64,000 nucleotides of DNA from Lutibacter sp. (GTDB lineage Bacteria; Bacteroidota; Bacteroidia; Flavobacteriales; Flavobacteriaceae). This document shows positions 53,501-61,141 of the stretch, piece by piece; the stretch's first letter is position 1, and the number at the start of each line of letters is the position of its first letter. The position numbers and the translations under genes are program-made. Location of the stretch: contig NVWM01000003.1 in NCBI GenBank assembly GCA_002733665.1, forward strand, positions 62,001-126,000, read 5' to 3'. The notes under the pieces were generated by a model. That model searched no databases. It worked only from the letters and a program-made list of their open reading frames with translations, and had not been told where the DNA came from.

Positions 53501-54396
53501 TGGTTTCTTATGCCGATAGTGATGGAATAGTTTTACCAAGTCCGTTACCAAATCCTTTTTTAACAGATAACGAAACGATTACCATACGTGTTGAAAACCC
53601 ACTAAACACCATTTGTTTTGATGAAACAATGTTTGAATTTATCATAAGAGAACGCCCAGAATTTGAATTAATAGATGAAGACGTAATTTGTATCAACAAT
53701 AGCCCAACATTAGATATATCAACTTACAATCCGAACGATGTGTACACATACAATTGGACTGGTCCAAATGGATTTACAGATACAGGAGTTTCAACAACTG
53801 TTTCTGAAGGAGGAATTTATACTGTTATTGCAACATCCATTTTTAACTGTGATTCTTTTCCACAAGAAATAAATATCAACGAGTCTGAATTAGCAACAAT
53901 CACATTAGATATGGTAACTATTGTAGACGATTCAACAAATAATATGGTTACCATTGATACAACTAATTTAGGTTTTGGAGATTACGAATTTTCGCTGGAT
54001 AATGAATTTGGAGATTATCAAGATAGTCCAGTTTTTAACAATGTGAATGCAGGAATACATATTGTTTACGTTCGCGATAAAAATAAATGTGGAACAACAT
54101 CTATCGAAATTTCTGTCATAGGATTCCCAAATTTCTTTACACCAAATAACGACGGAACCAATGATACTTGGAATGTACTAGGAATCAACAATAATTTCTA
54201 CACCAACTCTGTCATTCATATTTATGATAGATTTGGAAAAATTATTGCTATTGTAGATCCAACATCTGATGGTTGGGACGGCTACTACAACGGAAAAGAA
54301 CTTCCTGAAACTGACTATTGGTTTTCTGTGCAACTCGTCAGTAATGATGGAAACATCCGTGAACGAAAAGGGCATTTTAGTTTGATAAGGAGGTAG
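50548..54396 (+). CDS. T9SS type B secreted repeat protein (gliding-motility-associated C-terminal domain)
   Basis: A 1282-residue secreted or surface protein. Signal peptide 1-20 (ends LYAQG). About 21-360: an N-terminal propeller-like domain (SIWYFGTRAGIDFNSG, CATISDNTGNLLFYTDG, LQLGPDGKIYVA). About 380-450: a PKD domain (VDSITWNFGDPTSG, AGTYTVTATA). Six tandem repeats of about 94-107 residues start at Cys-Asp blocks at residues 460, 560, 660, 757, 864 and 958. An Ig-like domain (YTYNWTGPNGF) follows, then the type B sorting domain (GFPNFFTPNNDGTNDTWNV ... GHFSLIRR, about 1190-1282) for export by the type IX system. Probably an adhesin or matrix protein. Confidence 0.92.
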   Translation: MLKKILLILFILNLGQLYAQGEASIWYFGTRAGIDFNSGIPVALTDGQLNTGEGCATISDNTGNLLFYTDGTTVYNKNHTVMLNGGGLLGHSSSTQSAIIVPNPTNPNIYYIFTVTELTGPDGLNYSEVDMTLDGGLGAVTTNKNISLLTPCTEKINAVIHSNGQDIWVVTHGWDNNNFYSFLVTSTGVNTTPIISSVGPTITYDPITFVTHDSAGVLKISPNGQRLVMCNRLTSTDVYDFDANTGLVSNPINISTRLGEYGAEFSPSNEVLYVSNEPEEKLYQYDLNASIISTSETLIYNAPDFSTIGQLQLGPDGKIYVARLSEQYIATIDNPNNLGLSCDYIENAVDLSSRFCLGGLPPFIQSYFNVSIAYNNVCLGDSTAFSLTNTVDSITWNFGDPTSGASNTSTDIIPTHVFTSAGTYTVTATAVSGAETAISTIEVVINETPTATQPQNMLYCDTNNDGFYTFDLSTQDPDILLGQSSATFEVIYYASMADYTANTPIPDKTAYPNTTAYDSQTIIASVVNKSNNSCEDYTSFTIQVFESPIPNLTVPPLTFCDNTSVGTDIDGIIELDLTLRENDILTSGQSSSGFTVKYFTDVAHLNEITNQTAYPNISRTQTIFVTVENKFNAPCIEETSFEIEVFELPTVTPIVELKQCDDDTDGVSLFNLEEVINEITTNAASETITFHETPTAATSGNSPIPNTTAYPNATPSTDTVWARIVNGNGCVRTSQVNLIVSTTQIPLTFATRNFYECDDAIAGTITDGISSFDFSTVTTEIESLFPVGQQLVITYYRNLADALAENNSITDITDYRNIDYPNTQNIYIRVDSLLDNDCLGLGSHITLHVETIPVANPITLDDECDDDGDGLFGFDTTNFESTIVGSQTDVTVFYTDVNGDALPSPLPNPFLTGTQTITVRVENALSQDTDGACYDETIISFSVDAAAIANPVSNQIECDDDTDGFFSFDTSTIEATVLNGQTGMLVSYADSDGIVLPSPLPNPFLTDNETITIRVENPLNTICFDETMFEFIIRERPEFELIDEDVICINNSPTLDISTYNPNDVYTYNWTGPNGFTDTGVSTTVSEGGIYTVIATSIFNCDSFPQEININESELATITLDMVTIVDDSTNNMVTIDTTNLGFGDYEFSLDNEFGDYQDSPVFNNVNAGIHIVYVRDKNKCGTTSIEISVIGFPNFFTPNNDGTNDTWNVLGINNNFYTNSVIHIYDRFGKIIAIVDPTSDGWDGYYNGKELPETDYWFSVQLVSNDGNIRERKGHFSLIRR

Positions 54397-54429
54397 TTAG
54401 ACTGTTGTGTTTTCTTCTATTCTACAATT

Positions 54430-55503
54430 TTAAAACAGATTATCAATTCGATTCTTCTGTATTGCTTGTTTTGCAATCACAAAAAGCAGTTGCGTGTGTT
54501 TGTTGAAATACGCAAAACGCTTATCTGATGTATAACCTTTTGCGTATCTATAATAGATTTGTTGTGCTATTACAGAAAGTTTAAACAATCCATACACATA
54601 ATAAAATACCAAATTATGAATTGGTCTTCCGCTCTTTTTACTGTATTGTTCTACGATTTCTAACCTATTTGGATTTCCTTCAAAAATAGTTGGGCTTGGC
54701 AAGCCTTTTTTAAGCATATCATGATCAGCGTCAGTAAGCCAATAAGATAACGATGTCCCTAAATCCATCAAAGGATCTCCAAGTGTACACATTTCCCAAT
54801 CTAACACAGTTGTAATCTCTTTCCAAGAGTCGTCTTTATATAGCACGTTATCATACTTAAAATCATTGTGAATCAAACTACTCGAACTTTCTTTTGGCTG
54901 ATTATTTTGCAACCATTTCATTACAAACTCTGATTCTGAAATGTCATCGGTTTGCGCTTTTAAATATTGTTTGGTCCAAGTTGTAACTTGTCGCTCAACA
55001 TAACCTTCTGGTTTTCCTAAATCTGCAAGTCCAGCCTTTTTATAATCTACATTGTGTAATTCAATATAAGTATCTAACCAAGTATTTGAAATTGTTTTAA
55101 ATCCGTTTGGAGAAATGGCTCTTCTTTTTGCTTCTTGATAGTCTAAAATAATTCCGTTTGCTCGTTCCATAATATAAAAAGGAGCGCCTATAACAGATGC
55201 ATCAGAAGTAAAAGAATACACCTTCGGAATTTTAGAGAATTCAGAATATAAATTAGACAATACTTTGTATTCACGGCTCATATCATGTCCGTGTTTTATG
55301 GCTCCAAAAGGAGGCCTTCGCAATACATATTCCTTGTTTTCTATCTGTAGTAAATAGGTGAGATTTGAGAATCCGCCAGAAAAACGTTTGATTTCAATTT
55401 CGCTTTTTACATTCTTAATCAATTCATTGTTAAATAAATACCTTTTTAAGATGCCTAAAGGCAATGCTTCTTCTTGACTAATTTTTCTTGTATTTTCTGA
55501 CAT
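54430..55503 (-). CDS. APH-like phosphotransferase (ACAD10/11 kinase-domain type)
   Basis: A 357-residue kinase-fold protein with the motif FSGGFSNLTYLLQI (ATP loop), LIHNDFKYDNVLY (catalytic Brenner-type loop, Asp near residue 205) and VLDWEMCTLGDPLMDLGTSL (metal-binding Asp). The RRPPFGAIKHGHDMSREYKVL and IMERANGIILDYQ blocks mark the family whose eukaryotic members are fused to acyl-CoA dehydrogenases (ACAD10/11) and phosphorylate 4-hydroxyacyl-CoA. This, and the acyl-CoA dehydrogenase gene upstream, support a role in acyl-CoA breakdown and argue against antibiotic resistance. ATG at 55503 chosen. Confidence 0.85.
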   Translation of the reverse strand: MSENTRKISQEEALPLGILKRYLFNNELIKNVKSEIEIKRFSGGFSNLTYLLQIENKEYVLRRPPFGAIKHGHDMSREYKVLSNLYSEFSKIPKVYSFTSDASVIGAPFYIMERANGIILDYQEAKRRAISPNGFKTISNTWLDTYIELHNVDYKKAGLADLGKPEGYVERQVTTWTKQYLKAQTDDISESEFVMKWLQNNQPKESSSSLIHNDFKYDNVLYKDDSWKEITTVLDWEMCTLGDPLMDLGTSLSYWLTDADHDMLKKGLPSPTIFEGNPNRLEIVEQYSKKSGRPIHNLVFYYVYGLFKLSVIAQQIYYRYAKGYTSDKRFAYFNKHTQLLFVIAKQAIQKNRIDNLF

Positions 55504-55545
55504 GTTATGTTGAAAAATTTGTTTGTTTTTTATTAAAAGTACAAA

Positions 55546-55662
55546 TGTCATTTCGACAGAGTGAGGTACGAATGACGAGAAATCTCATGTTACTGTCTGA
55601 TTGAGTGCAGTCGAAACCTTTCAATATTTCAAAAGACCTTTCGACTGCGCTCAAGGTGACAT
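55546..55662. repeat. REP-like inverted repeat F
   Basis: TGTCATTTCGACAGAG (from 55546) matches element B, and the right end GCGCTCAAGGTGAC carries a divergent complementary arm; an inner pair TGCAGTCGAAACCTTT / AAGACCTTTCGACTGC is nearly perfect. It sits between the APH and acyl-CoA dehydrogenase genes. Confidence 0.7.
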
Positions 55663-55704
55663 TCGTATATTTATCACTAGATTATTAATAGTAAACTCAA
55701 AAAT

Positions 55705-56916
55705 TTAACGAAACGACTTTATCGTTCTTTTCCCCAACTGATACATATGCACTTCGTCTGGACCATCGGCATATTTTAGCATTCTACCGTATAAATAAAA
55801 CTGTGATAATGGTACGTCTTGAGAAACACCTTTTGCGCCATAAATTTGCATGGCTCTATCTACAACTTTTAGCAACATATTTGGCGCTACAATTTTGATC
55901 ATAGCAATAATATCTGTTGCGGCTTTGTTTCCAACAGTATCCATCATAGATGCTGCTTTTAATGTCAATAATCGTGCTTGTTCAATCTCACATTTAGATT
56001 TTGCAACATCTTGACGAATGCTACTATATTCGCTTAATTCTTTACCAAATGTCGTTCTTTCTGTAGCACGTTTACACATCATTTCTAATGCGCGTTCTGC
56101 CATTCCTATCATACGCATACAATGATGTATTCTTCCAGGACCTAAACGTCCTTGTGCAATTTCAAAACCTCTACCTTCTCCTAACAATATATTTTCAACA
56201 GGAACTCTTACATCTTCTAAAAGTATTTCAGCATGACCTTCTGGAGAATCATAATTTCCTAACACCGACATCGGACGAACAACCGTTAATCCTTTTGCAT
56301 CCATTGGTACAATAATCATACTTTGCTGCGTATATCTTGATGCGTTTGGATTCGTTTTTCCCATAACGATAGTTACCTTACAGTTGGAACTCATCGCGCC
56401 TGAAACATACCATTTTATGCCGTTAATCACATATTCATCTCCATCACGAACTATGGATGTTTCTATATTGGTAGCGTCTGAAGAAGCAACTTGAGGTTCG
56501 GTCATTAAAAACGCCGAACGAATGGTTCCATTTAACAATGGTTTCAGCCATTTTTCTTGTTGCTTTAGAGTTGCATATTTTGCAAAAACTTCCATATTTC
56601 CAGTATCTGGAGCCGAACAGTTGAAAATTTCTGAACACCATGGAATTCGTCCCATTAATTCTGCCATTGCTGCATACTCTAGATTACTTAATCCTGGACT
56701 AAAGGCTTCGTAGTCCTTTGGAAGAAATAAGTTCCACAATCCTGCTTCTTTGGCTTTTTCTTTTAATTTTTCAACTGATGGATGTAATACCCAAAAATTT
56801 TCTGACTTTGAATTATAAGCGTTCACTTCCGCTTCTATTGGATAGATATGCTCATCCATAAATTCTTGCAATTTTTGCAATAATTGGTTTACTTTATCTG
56901 TGTGTTCGAAATTCAT
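55705..56916 (-). CDS. Acyl-CoA dehydrogenase, ACAD10/11-like
   Basis: A 403-residue FAD-dependent acyl-CoA dehydrogenase. Family blocks include [36 protein letters not shown] (FAD-binding region), [28 protein letters not shown] and [21 protein letters not shown]. This pattern is closest to ACAD10/11, whose substrates are 4-hydroxyacyl-CoAs activated by phosphorylation. The catalytic base position cannot be fixed by eye. It starts 2 bp after the stop of the small membrane protein gene. Confidence 0.88.
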   Translation of the reverse strand: MNFEHTDKVNQLLQKLQEFMDEHIYPIEAEVNAYNSKSENFWVLHPSVEKLKEKAKEAGLWNLFLPKDYEAFSPGLSNLEYAAMAELMGRIPWCSEIFNCSAPDTGNMEVFAKYATLKQQEKWLKPLLNGTIRSAFLMTEPQVASSDATNIETSIVRDGDEYVINGIKWYVSGAMSSNCKVTIVMGKTNPNASRYTQQSMIIVPMDAKGLTVVRPMSVLGNYDSPEGHAEILLEDVRVPVENILLGEGRGFEIAQGRLGPGRIHHCMRMIGMAERALEMMCKRATERTTFGKELSEYSSIRQDVAKSKCEIEQARLLTLKAASMMDTVGNKAATDIIAMIKIVAPNMLLKVVDRAMQIYGAKGVSQDVPLSQFYLYGRMLKYADGPDEVHMYQLGKRTIKSFR

Positions 56917-56918
56917 TA

Positions 56919-57386
56919 TTAGTGTTTTTGTGTATGATTTTTTTCAATTAAATCTTTTATTGTTTCGCTAAAACTTATATGTGCTATTACTCGGAATATA
57001 AGATTTCCTCCAAAAATGAAAGCGAAAACTCCCCAAATCATTTCTACATCACTTTTCTCAAGTGTTGAAAATTTTGATTTTGCAGTTAAAATCAATATTA
57101 AAAATGGTATTGCTAATAGAAAAATCATCCAATTCCCATTTATCACAATCAAACTTCCATTTTTTATTTTTGTTTTAACAATTCCGCTTACCAAAAAAGA
57201 TTTTACATCGAGTAAAGTCCAAAAATTATATTTATGAAAAACGATTTTATTATCTTTTCGTTTGATATAATTAAAACCTTGCTCATTTAAGTAATTTTCA
57301 ATAAGGTCTAATGATTCGGAAGGATTAAGTTCCCCAAATTCTTTCTTTTTAAACTTTGTCCAAAACTGTATAGGTAGTAATGTCAT
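56919..57386 (-). CDS. Small membrane protein of unknown function
   Basis: Unrecognised 155-residue protein. Residues about 1-75 are soluble and strand/helix mixed; two hydrophobic segments follow (about 86-102, [15 protein letters not shown], and 115-135, [14 protein letters not shown]), then a charged tail. It is embedded in the acyl-CoA cluster, 2 bp before the dehydrogenase gene, so it is co-transcribed with it; function is open. Confidence 0.7.
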   Translation of the reverse strand: MTLLPIQFWTKFKKKEFGELNPSESLDLIENYLNEQGFNYIKRKDNKIVFHKYNFWTLLDVKSFLVSGIVKTKIKNGSLIVINGNWMIFLLAIPFLILILTAKSKFSTLEKSDVEMIWGVFAFIFGGNLIFRVIAHISFSETIKDLIEKNHTQKH

Positions 57387-57406
57387 TTTTTAATTGCACT
57401 TATTTT

Positions 57407-58183
57407 CTATCCTGATATTAAATATCCACCATCTGCTACTTGCAAACTTCCTGTAATATAACTTCCTGCATCAGAAGCCAATAAAAGTGCAACACTTGCT
57501 ATTTCTTCTGATTGTCCCATTCTGCTGAGAGGCAATTTTTTATTGATGTGTCCCATCACTTTATCGTCTGTCCAAAGTGCAGCAGAAAATTTAGTTTGTA
57601 TCAATCCAGGACAAATAGCATTTACACGAATGTTGTGTCTTCCCCATTCTTTTGCCTGATTTTTGGTAAGCATTGAAACTGCGGCTTTACTTGTAGAATA
57701 CAATCCAAGGCCATAACCAGGAATTTCTCCTTCAATAGAACTAATATTGATAATGCTTCCGCCGCCTCTTGATTTGATGCTGTCTAAACATTTATTGGCT
57801 AAATCCCAAGGCGCTTTTACATTGATATTCATAATTTTATCAAATGCATCTAAAGGAGCATCTTCAATTGGTCCATACACAGGATTCGTCGCTGCATTAT
57901 TTACCAAAATATCAATTCCTCCACATTGAGCAATCGTTTTTTCTGCTAGTTCTTTTCGACTATTTTCATCGCCAACATGACAAGAAATCGCAATTGCTTT
58001 TAATCCTAATGCTTTAAATTCGGCAACAACCTCTTCACAGGCATCTTGTTTCCTACTACTTATAACTACTGTTGCTCCACACTCAGCAAATGCCTTGGCT
58101 GTCGCCTTACCAATCCCTTTTGAAGAACCAGTAATTATGGCTACTTTGCCATCTAAATTAAATCTGTCTTTTATCGTACTCAT
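57407..58183 (-). CDS. Short-chain dehydrogenase/reductase
   Basis: A 258-residue NAD(P)-dependent enzyme of the classical SDR family: cofactor loop ITGSSKGIGKATAKAF near residue 18, NNAATNPVY, Ser in IINISSIEGEIPG (near 142), and the YSTSKAAV motif with catalytic Tyr and Lys near residue 161. The C-terminal end has GSLQVADGGYLISG. It probably reduces or oxidises a hydroxyacyl or related substrate in the surrounding pathway. Confidence 0.9.
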   Translation of the reverse strand: MSTIKDRFNLDGKVAIITGSSKGIGKATAKAFAECGATVVISSRKQDACEEVVAEFKALGLKAIAISCHVGDENSRKELAEKTIAQCGGIDILVNNAATNPVYGPIEDAPLDAFDKIMNINVKAPWDLANKCLDSIKSRGGGSIINISSIEGEIPGYGLGLYSTSKAAVSMLTKNQAKEWGRHNIRVNAICPGLIQTKFSAALWTDDKVMGHINKKLPLSRMGQSEEIASVALLLASDAGSYITGSLQVADGGYLISG

Positions 58184-58198
58184 CTGATCTGTTAGTTT

Positions 58199-59095
58199 TT
58201 ATGTTAAGAAATCTGAATTTCTATATGCTGGTTTTGGGTATTTATAAAAACCCTCTCCAGTTTTCATTCCCAATTTATTGGTATCTATAAAATGTTTTTT
58301 ATAATAATCAACTCGTGCCTTTCGTACATCTTCTCCTGTTTTGTCACTCCACAATTTTTCGACATTGTAAATAGTTTCTAAACCAATCATATCCATAATA
58401 GCACAAGGTCCCATTTTGGTTCCTGATGTAATCATCCAAGTTTTGTCAATGGTTTCATAGTCTGCAACTTCATTAACCAATAAATCTCCTGCTGCAGATA
58501 ATAAAGGTCCTAAAAGCGAATTTAAAACATAACCATGTTGTTCTTTATGGATTAGTATTGGAACCATTCCTATTTCTTTCGAAAAGGCTATAACTCTATC
58601 AAAATATTTTGGATCTGTTTTTGCGTGTCCCATAACTTCGCCAATATTGGCATCCCAAATCCAATTTGCAAAATGCAAGGCAAGAAATTTCTCTGGACGT
58701 CCAGTTTCTTCAGCATATTGACTTGGCAATAAGGTTGAGGAATTAGTTGTAAATATTGTTTTTTCTGGTGCTAATTTTGATAATTCAACATAAAAAGCCT
58801 TTTTTATCTCAAGATTTTCAGGAATTGATTCACTGATTAAATCTGCATCTTTAACTGCTTCAGTTAAATTGGTTGTATAACTCAATCGAGCAAAGGTTTC
58901 GTTAACTTCTTGTTGAGAAACTCCACGAGTAGCCATAAATAATTGTGCAAATTGTTGATGGAATTGCTTTCCTCTTTCAAGGCCTTTATCAAAAGCATCA
59001 TAAACCGTTACATTAAATCCTTTAAAAGCAGTTTGCCAAGCAATTTGTGAACCTAAAGTTCCTGCTCCTGCAATCGTTACGTTTTTTATAGTCAT
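58199..59095 (-). CDS. 3-hydroxyacyl-CoA dehydrogenase
   Basis: A 298-residue NAD-dependent enzyme. It starts VTIAGAGTLGSQIAW (Rossmann loop), has DLISESIPENLEIKKAFY and FTTNSSTLLPSQYAE, the catalytic His in FLALHFANWIWD, and PILIHKEQHGYVLNSLLGPLL and GPCAIMDMIGLETIYNV at the C-terminal half. It converts 3-hydroxyacyl-CoA to 3-ketoacyl-CoA. The unusual NWIWD sequence after the catalytic His suggests a non-standard substrate. Sixteen bases separate it from the SDR gene. Confidence 0.88.
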   Translation of the reverse strand: MTIKNVTIAGAGTLGSQIAWQTAFKGFNVTVYDAFDKGLERGKQFHQQFAQLFMATRGVSQQEVNETFARLSYTTNLTEAVKDADLISESIPENLEIKKAFYVELSKLAPEKTIFTTNSSTLLPSQYAEETGRPEKFLALHFANWIWDANIGEVMGHAKTDPKYFDRVIAFSKEIGMVPILIHKEQHGYVLNSLLGPLLSAAGDLLVNEVADYETIDKTWMITSGTKMGPCAIMDMIGLETIYNVEKLWSDKTGEDVRKARVDYYKKHFIDTNKLGMKTGEGFYKYPKPAYRNSDFLT

Positions 59096-59115
59096 GTTCG
59101 TTTTTTCTTAAATTA

Positions 59116-59217
59116 TTCTCGATACAATTTTTGTTCATTTCAATCTCAAAAATCACTCGAATTGACGATGTTTAGATTCCCGTTTTCACGGGAATGACAA
59201 TTTCAATCGAAACCTCG
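59116..59217. repeat. REP-like inverted repeat G
   Basis: Starts with ATTCTCGATACAA, contains the CACTCGAATTGACG piece also found in C and E, and ends with the perfect hairpin ATTCCCGT-TTTC-ACGGGAAT (59176-59195) followed by GACAA. It resembles a fusion of the C-type and A-type elements, located between the two dehydrogenase genes. Confidence 0.7.
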
Positions 59218-59245
59218 AGGTAAACCTCTAGGAATTGTTTTTCAA

Positions 59246-61054
59246 TTAAAACATTTCTTTAGTTGCTGATATTGTTAGCTCCTCAGTATTCATTATTGTT
59301 TTTGCCAATCCTCTTGTTCTTGTCATTTCATACGTATAGAAAAATTTCATCGTGTGAATTTTACTTTCATAGAATTCGTCCAATTGATTTCCACTTTTAT
59401 CTTTTAGTAATTGTTTGGCAGAACTTGCTGTTTTTAACCATTGCCATCCAATAACAATTGTGCCAAAGAAATCCATAAATACGGTTGCATCGGCAAGAAA
59501 ACGCTCGTAATTTCCTTTTAGTGCATGAGGCATTAATGTGCCAATTACTTTTTGTACCAAACCAAGATTTTCTAATAATGTGTTTGCATATAGTTGTAAT
59601 TCATCAAAAGCAGATGCCTTTTTAATGGTTTCTTGAATTTCAACAGCCAATAACTCTAATGCTTTTCCATTTTTAGCAGTAATTTTTCTACCTAATAAAT
59701 CCAACGATTGTATTCCAGTAGTTCCTTCATACAATGCAATAATTCTAATATCTCTATAATATTGTTGTGGCATAAAATCAAAACAGAAACCATATCCTCC
59801 TAAAATCTGAACTGCATTACTTGTTGATTCTATCCCTTTTTCTGCTGAATATGTCTTTGCGATAGGCGTTAACAGTTCTAACAGTAAATGATATTTTTCT
59901 TTCTCTTCTTCTGATGTGCTTGAGATTTCTTTATCACAATAATTTGCTGTCTGTAAAGTCAAACTCAATGAACCTTCAACAATTGCTTTTTGACTAAATA
60001 ATAACCTTTTTATATCTGGATGATTGATAATTAGCGTTTGTTCTTCATCTGAATTTTTTTGACCAGAACTATTTAATTTCCTTCCTTGCGGACGTTCATT
60101 TGCATATTTTAATGAAGAATAATATGCTGCAGAAGCAATTGCTGTTCCCATTCTTCCTGTTGCAATTCGCGCTTCATTCATCATTTGAAACATATAAGAT
60201 AGACCTTTATTTGGTTCACCAACTAGCCAACCTCTACAATCATCGTTATCACCAAAAGCAATATGCGTCGTACAATATCCCTTTTGCCCCATTTTTTCAA
60301 ATTCGCCAACAATTGCAGCGTCGTTGTAGGTGATTTCATCATTTTCAGTTGGACGATTTTTAGGAACAACAAATAATGAAACTCCTTTTGTTCCTTTTGG
60401 AGCGCCATCAATTCTTGCTAAAACCAAATGCACAAAATTGCTTGAAAATTGATGATCACCAGAAGAAATAAATATTTTTTGTCCTTTGATTAAATGATAT
60501 CCTTTATCTGTAGGAGATGCCGTAGTTGCAACATCAGAAAGTGAACTTCCTGCTTGTGGCTCTGTCAAACACATGGTTCCTCCCCAAGTCAAATCGAGCA
60601 TTTTGGGTACATATGTGTCTTTTAATTTTTGACTTCCAAAGGAAAGAATCAAATTTGCAGAACCTGCAGTCAAACCAAAATATCCTGGAACATGGTTATT
60701 TGCTGCTTCCATAATAAAGTATGCAGCATGAAAAAACATTGACGGCAACTGCATTCCGCCATCATCATAGTCAAAACCAGCACCAACAACTCCTAATTCT
60801 CCTCCGCCTTTAATGATATGCTCAAATTGAGGATGCACGATTATTTTACCATCTTTAAAATAGGATGGTTTTTCGTCCATCTCTTTTATAAAAGGGAATA
60901 AAGTGGTATCAGAAAAAGTTTTAATGGAATCAATAAAAATGTCTAATGACGTTTTATCATAATCAGCAAAACGCTCTTTAGTTAAAAGTTCTTCGGCTTG
61001 ATGTACATTGTATAATAAGAATTTTAATGTGTCTATGGATACGTATTCGTTCAT
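59246..61054 (-). CDS. Acyl-CoA dehydrogenase with C-terminal extension
   Basis: A 602-residue FAD enzyme. N-terminal and middle acyl-CoA dehydrogenase domains include MCLTEPQAGSSLSDVATT (FAD site) and IKGQKIFISSGDHQFSSNF; the catalytic Glu lies in ALYEGTTGIQSLDLLGRK near residue 440. A C-terminal helical extension of about 150 residues (FADATVFMDFF, MKFFYTYEMTRTRGL) is that of the acyl-CoA dehydrogenase C-terminal family. It probably oxidises medium or longer acyl-CoAs. Its own promoter region includes a 12+12 bp palindrome, and REP element G separates it from the downstream gene. Confidence 0.9.
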   Translation of the reverse strand: MNEYVSIDTLKFLLYNVHQAEELLTKERFADYDKTSLDIFIDSIKTFSDTTLFPFIKEMDEKPSYFKDGKIIVHPQFEHIIKGGGELGVVGAGFDYDDGGMQLPSMFFHAAYFIMEAANNHVPGYFGLTAGSANLILSFGSQKLKDTYVPKMLDLTWGGTMCLTEPQAGSSLSDVATTASPTDKGYHLIKGQKIFISSGDHQFSSNFVHLVLARIDGAPKGTKGVSLFVVPKNRPTENDEITYNDAAIVGEFEKMGQKGYCTTHIAFGDNDDCRGWLVGEPNKGLSYMFQMMNEARIATGRMGTAIASAAYYSSLKYANERPQGRKLNSSGQKNSDEEQTLIINHPDIKRLLFSQKAIVEGSLSLTLQTANYCDKEISSTSEEEKEKYHLLLELLTPIAKTYSAEKGIESTSNAVQILGGYGFCFDFMPQQYYRDIRIIALYEGTTGIQSLDLLGRKITAKNGKALELLAVEIQETIKKASAFDELQLYANTLLENLGLVQKVIGTLMPHALKGNYERFLADATVFMDFFGTIVIGWQWLKTASSAKQLLKDKSGNQLDEFYESKIHTMKFFYTYEMTRTRGLAKTIMNTEELTISATKEMF

Positions 61055-61063
61055 GGAAAGATT

Positions 61064-61089
61064 TTAAAAGTATAAATATACTTTTAAAT
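61064..61089. promoter_or_regulatory. Palindromic candidate operator upstream of the acyl-CoA dehydrogenase gene
   Basis: Perfect 12-bp arms TTTAAAAGTATA (61064-61075) and TATACTTTTAAA (61078-61089) with a 2-bp spacer, 9 bp upstream of the start codon at 61054. No T tract follows on the minus strand, so it is not an intrinsic terminator of the upstream gene. TetR-type regulators of acyl-CoA genes bind such sites. Confidence 0.55.
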
Positions 61090-61141
61090 CTAATTGCAGC
61101 CTAATGTTTGGAAAAGTAAGGGTTTATAATACTAACAAAAC

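Noticed and set aside
54430-55503. Aminoglycoside resistance gene
   Set aside because: The kinase fold is shared, but the specific blocks and the neighbouring acyl-CoA dehydrogenase fit the ACAD10/11-type kinase family.
61064-61089. Terminator of the 490-residue exported protein gene
   Set aside because: The stem is AT-only apart from one pair per arm and is not followed by a T tract; an operator is the better reading.
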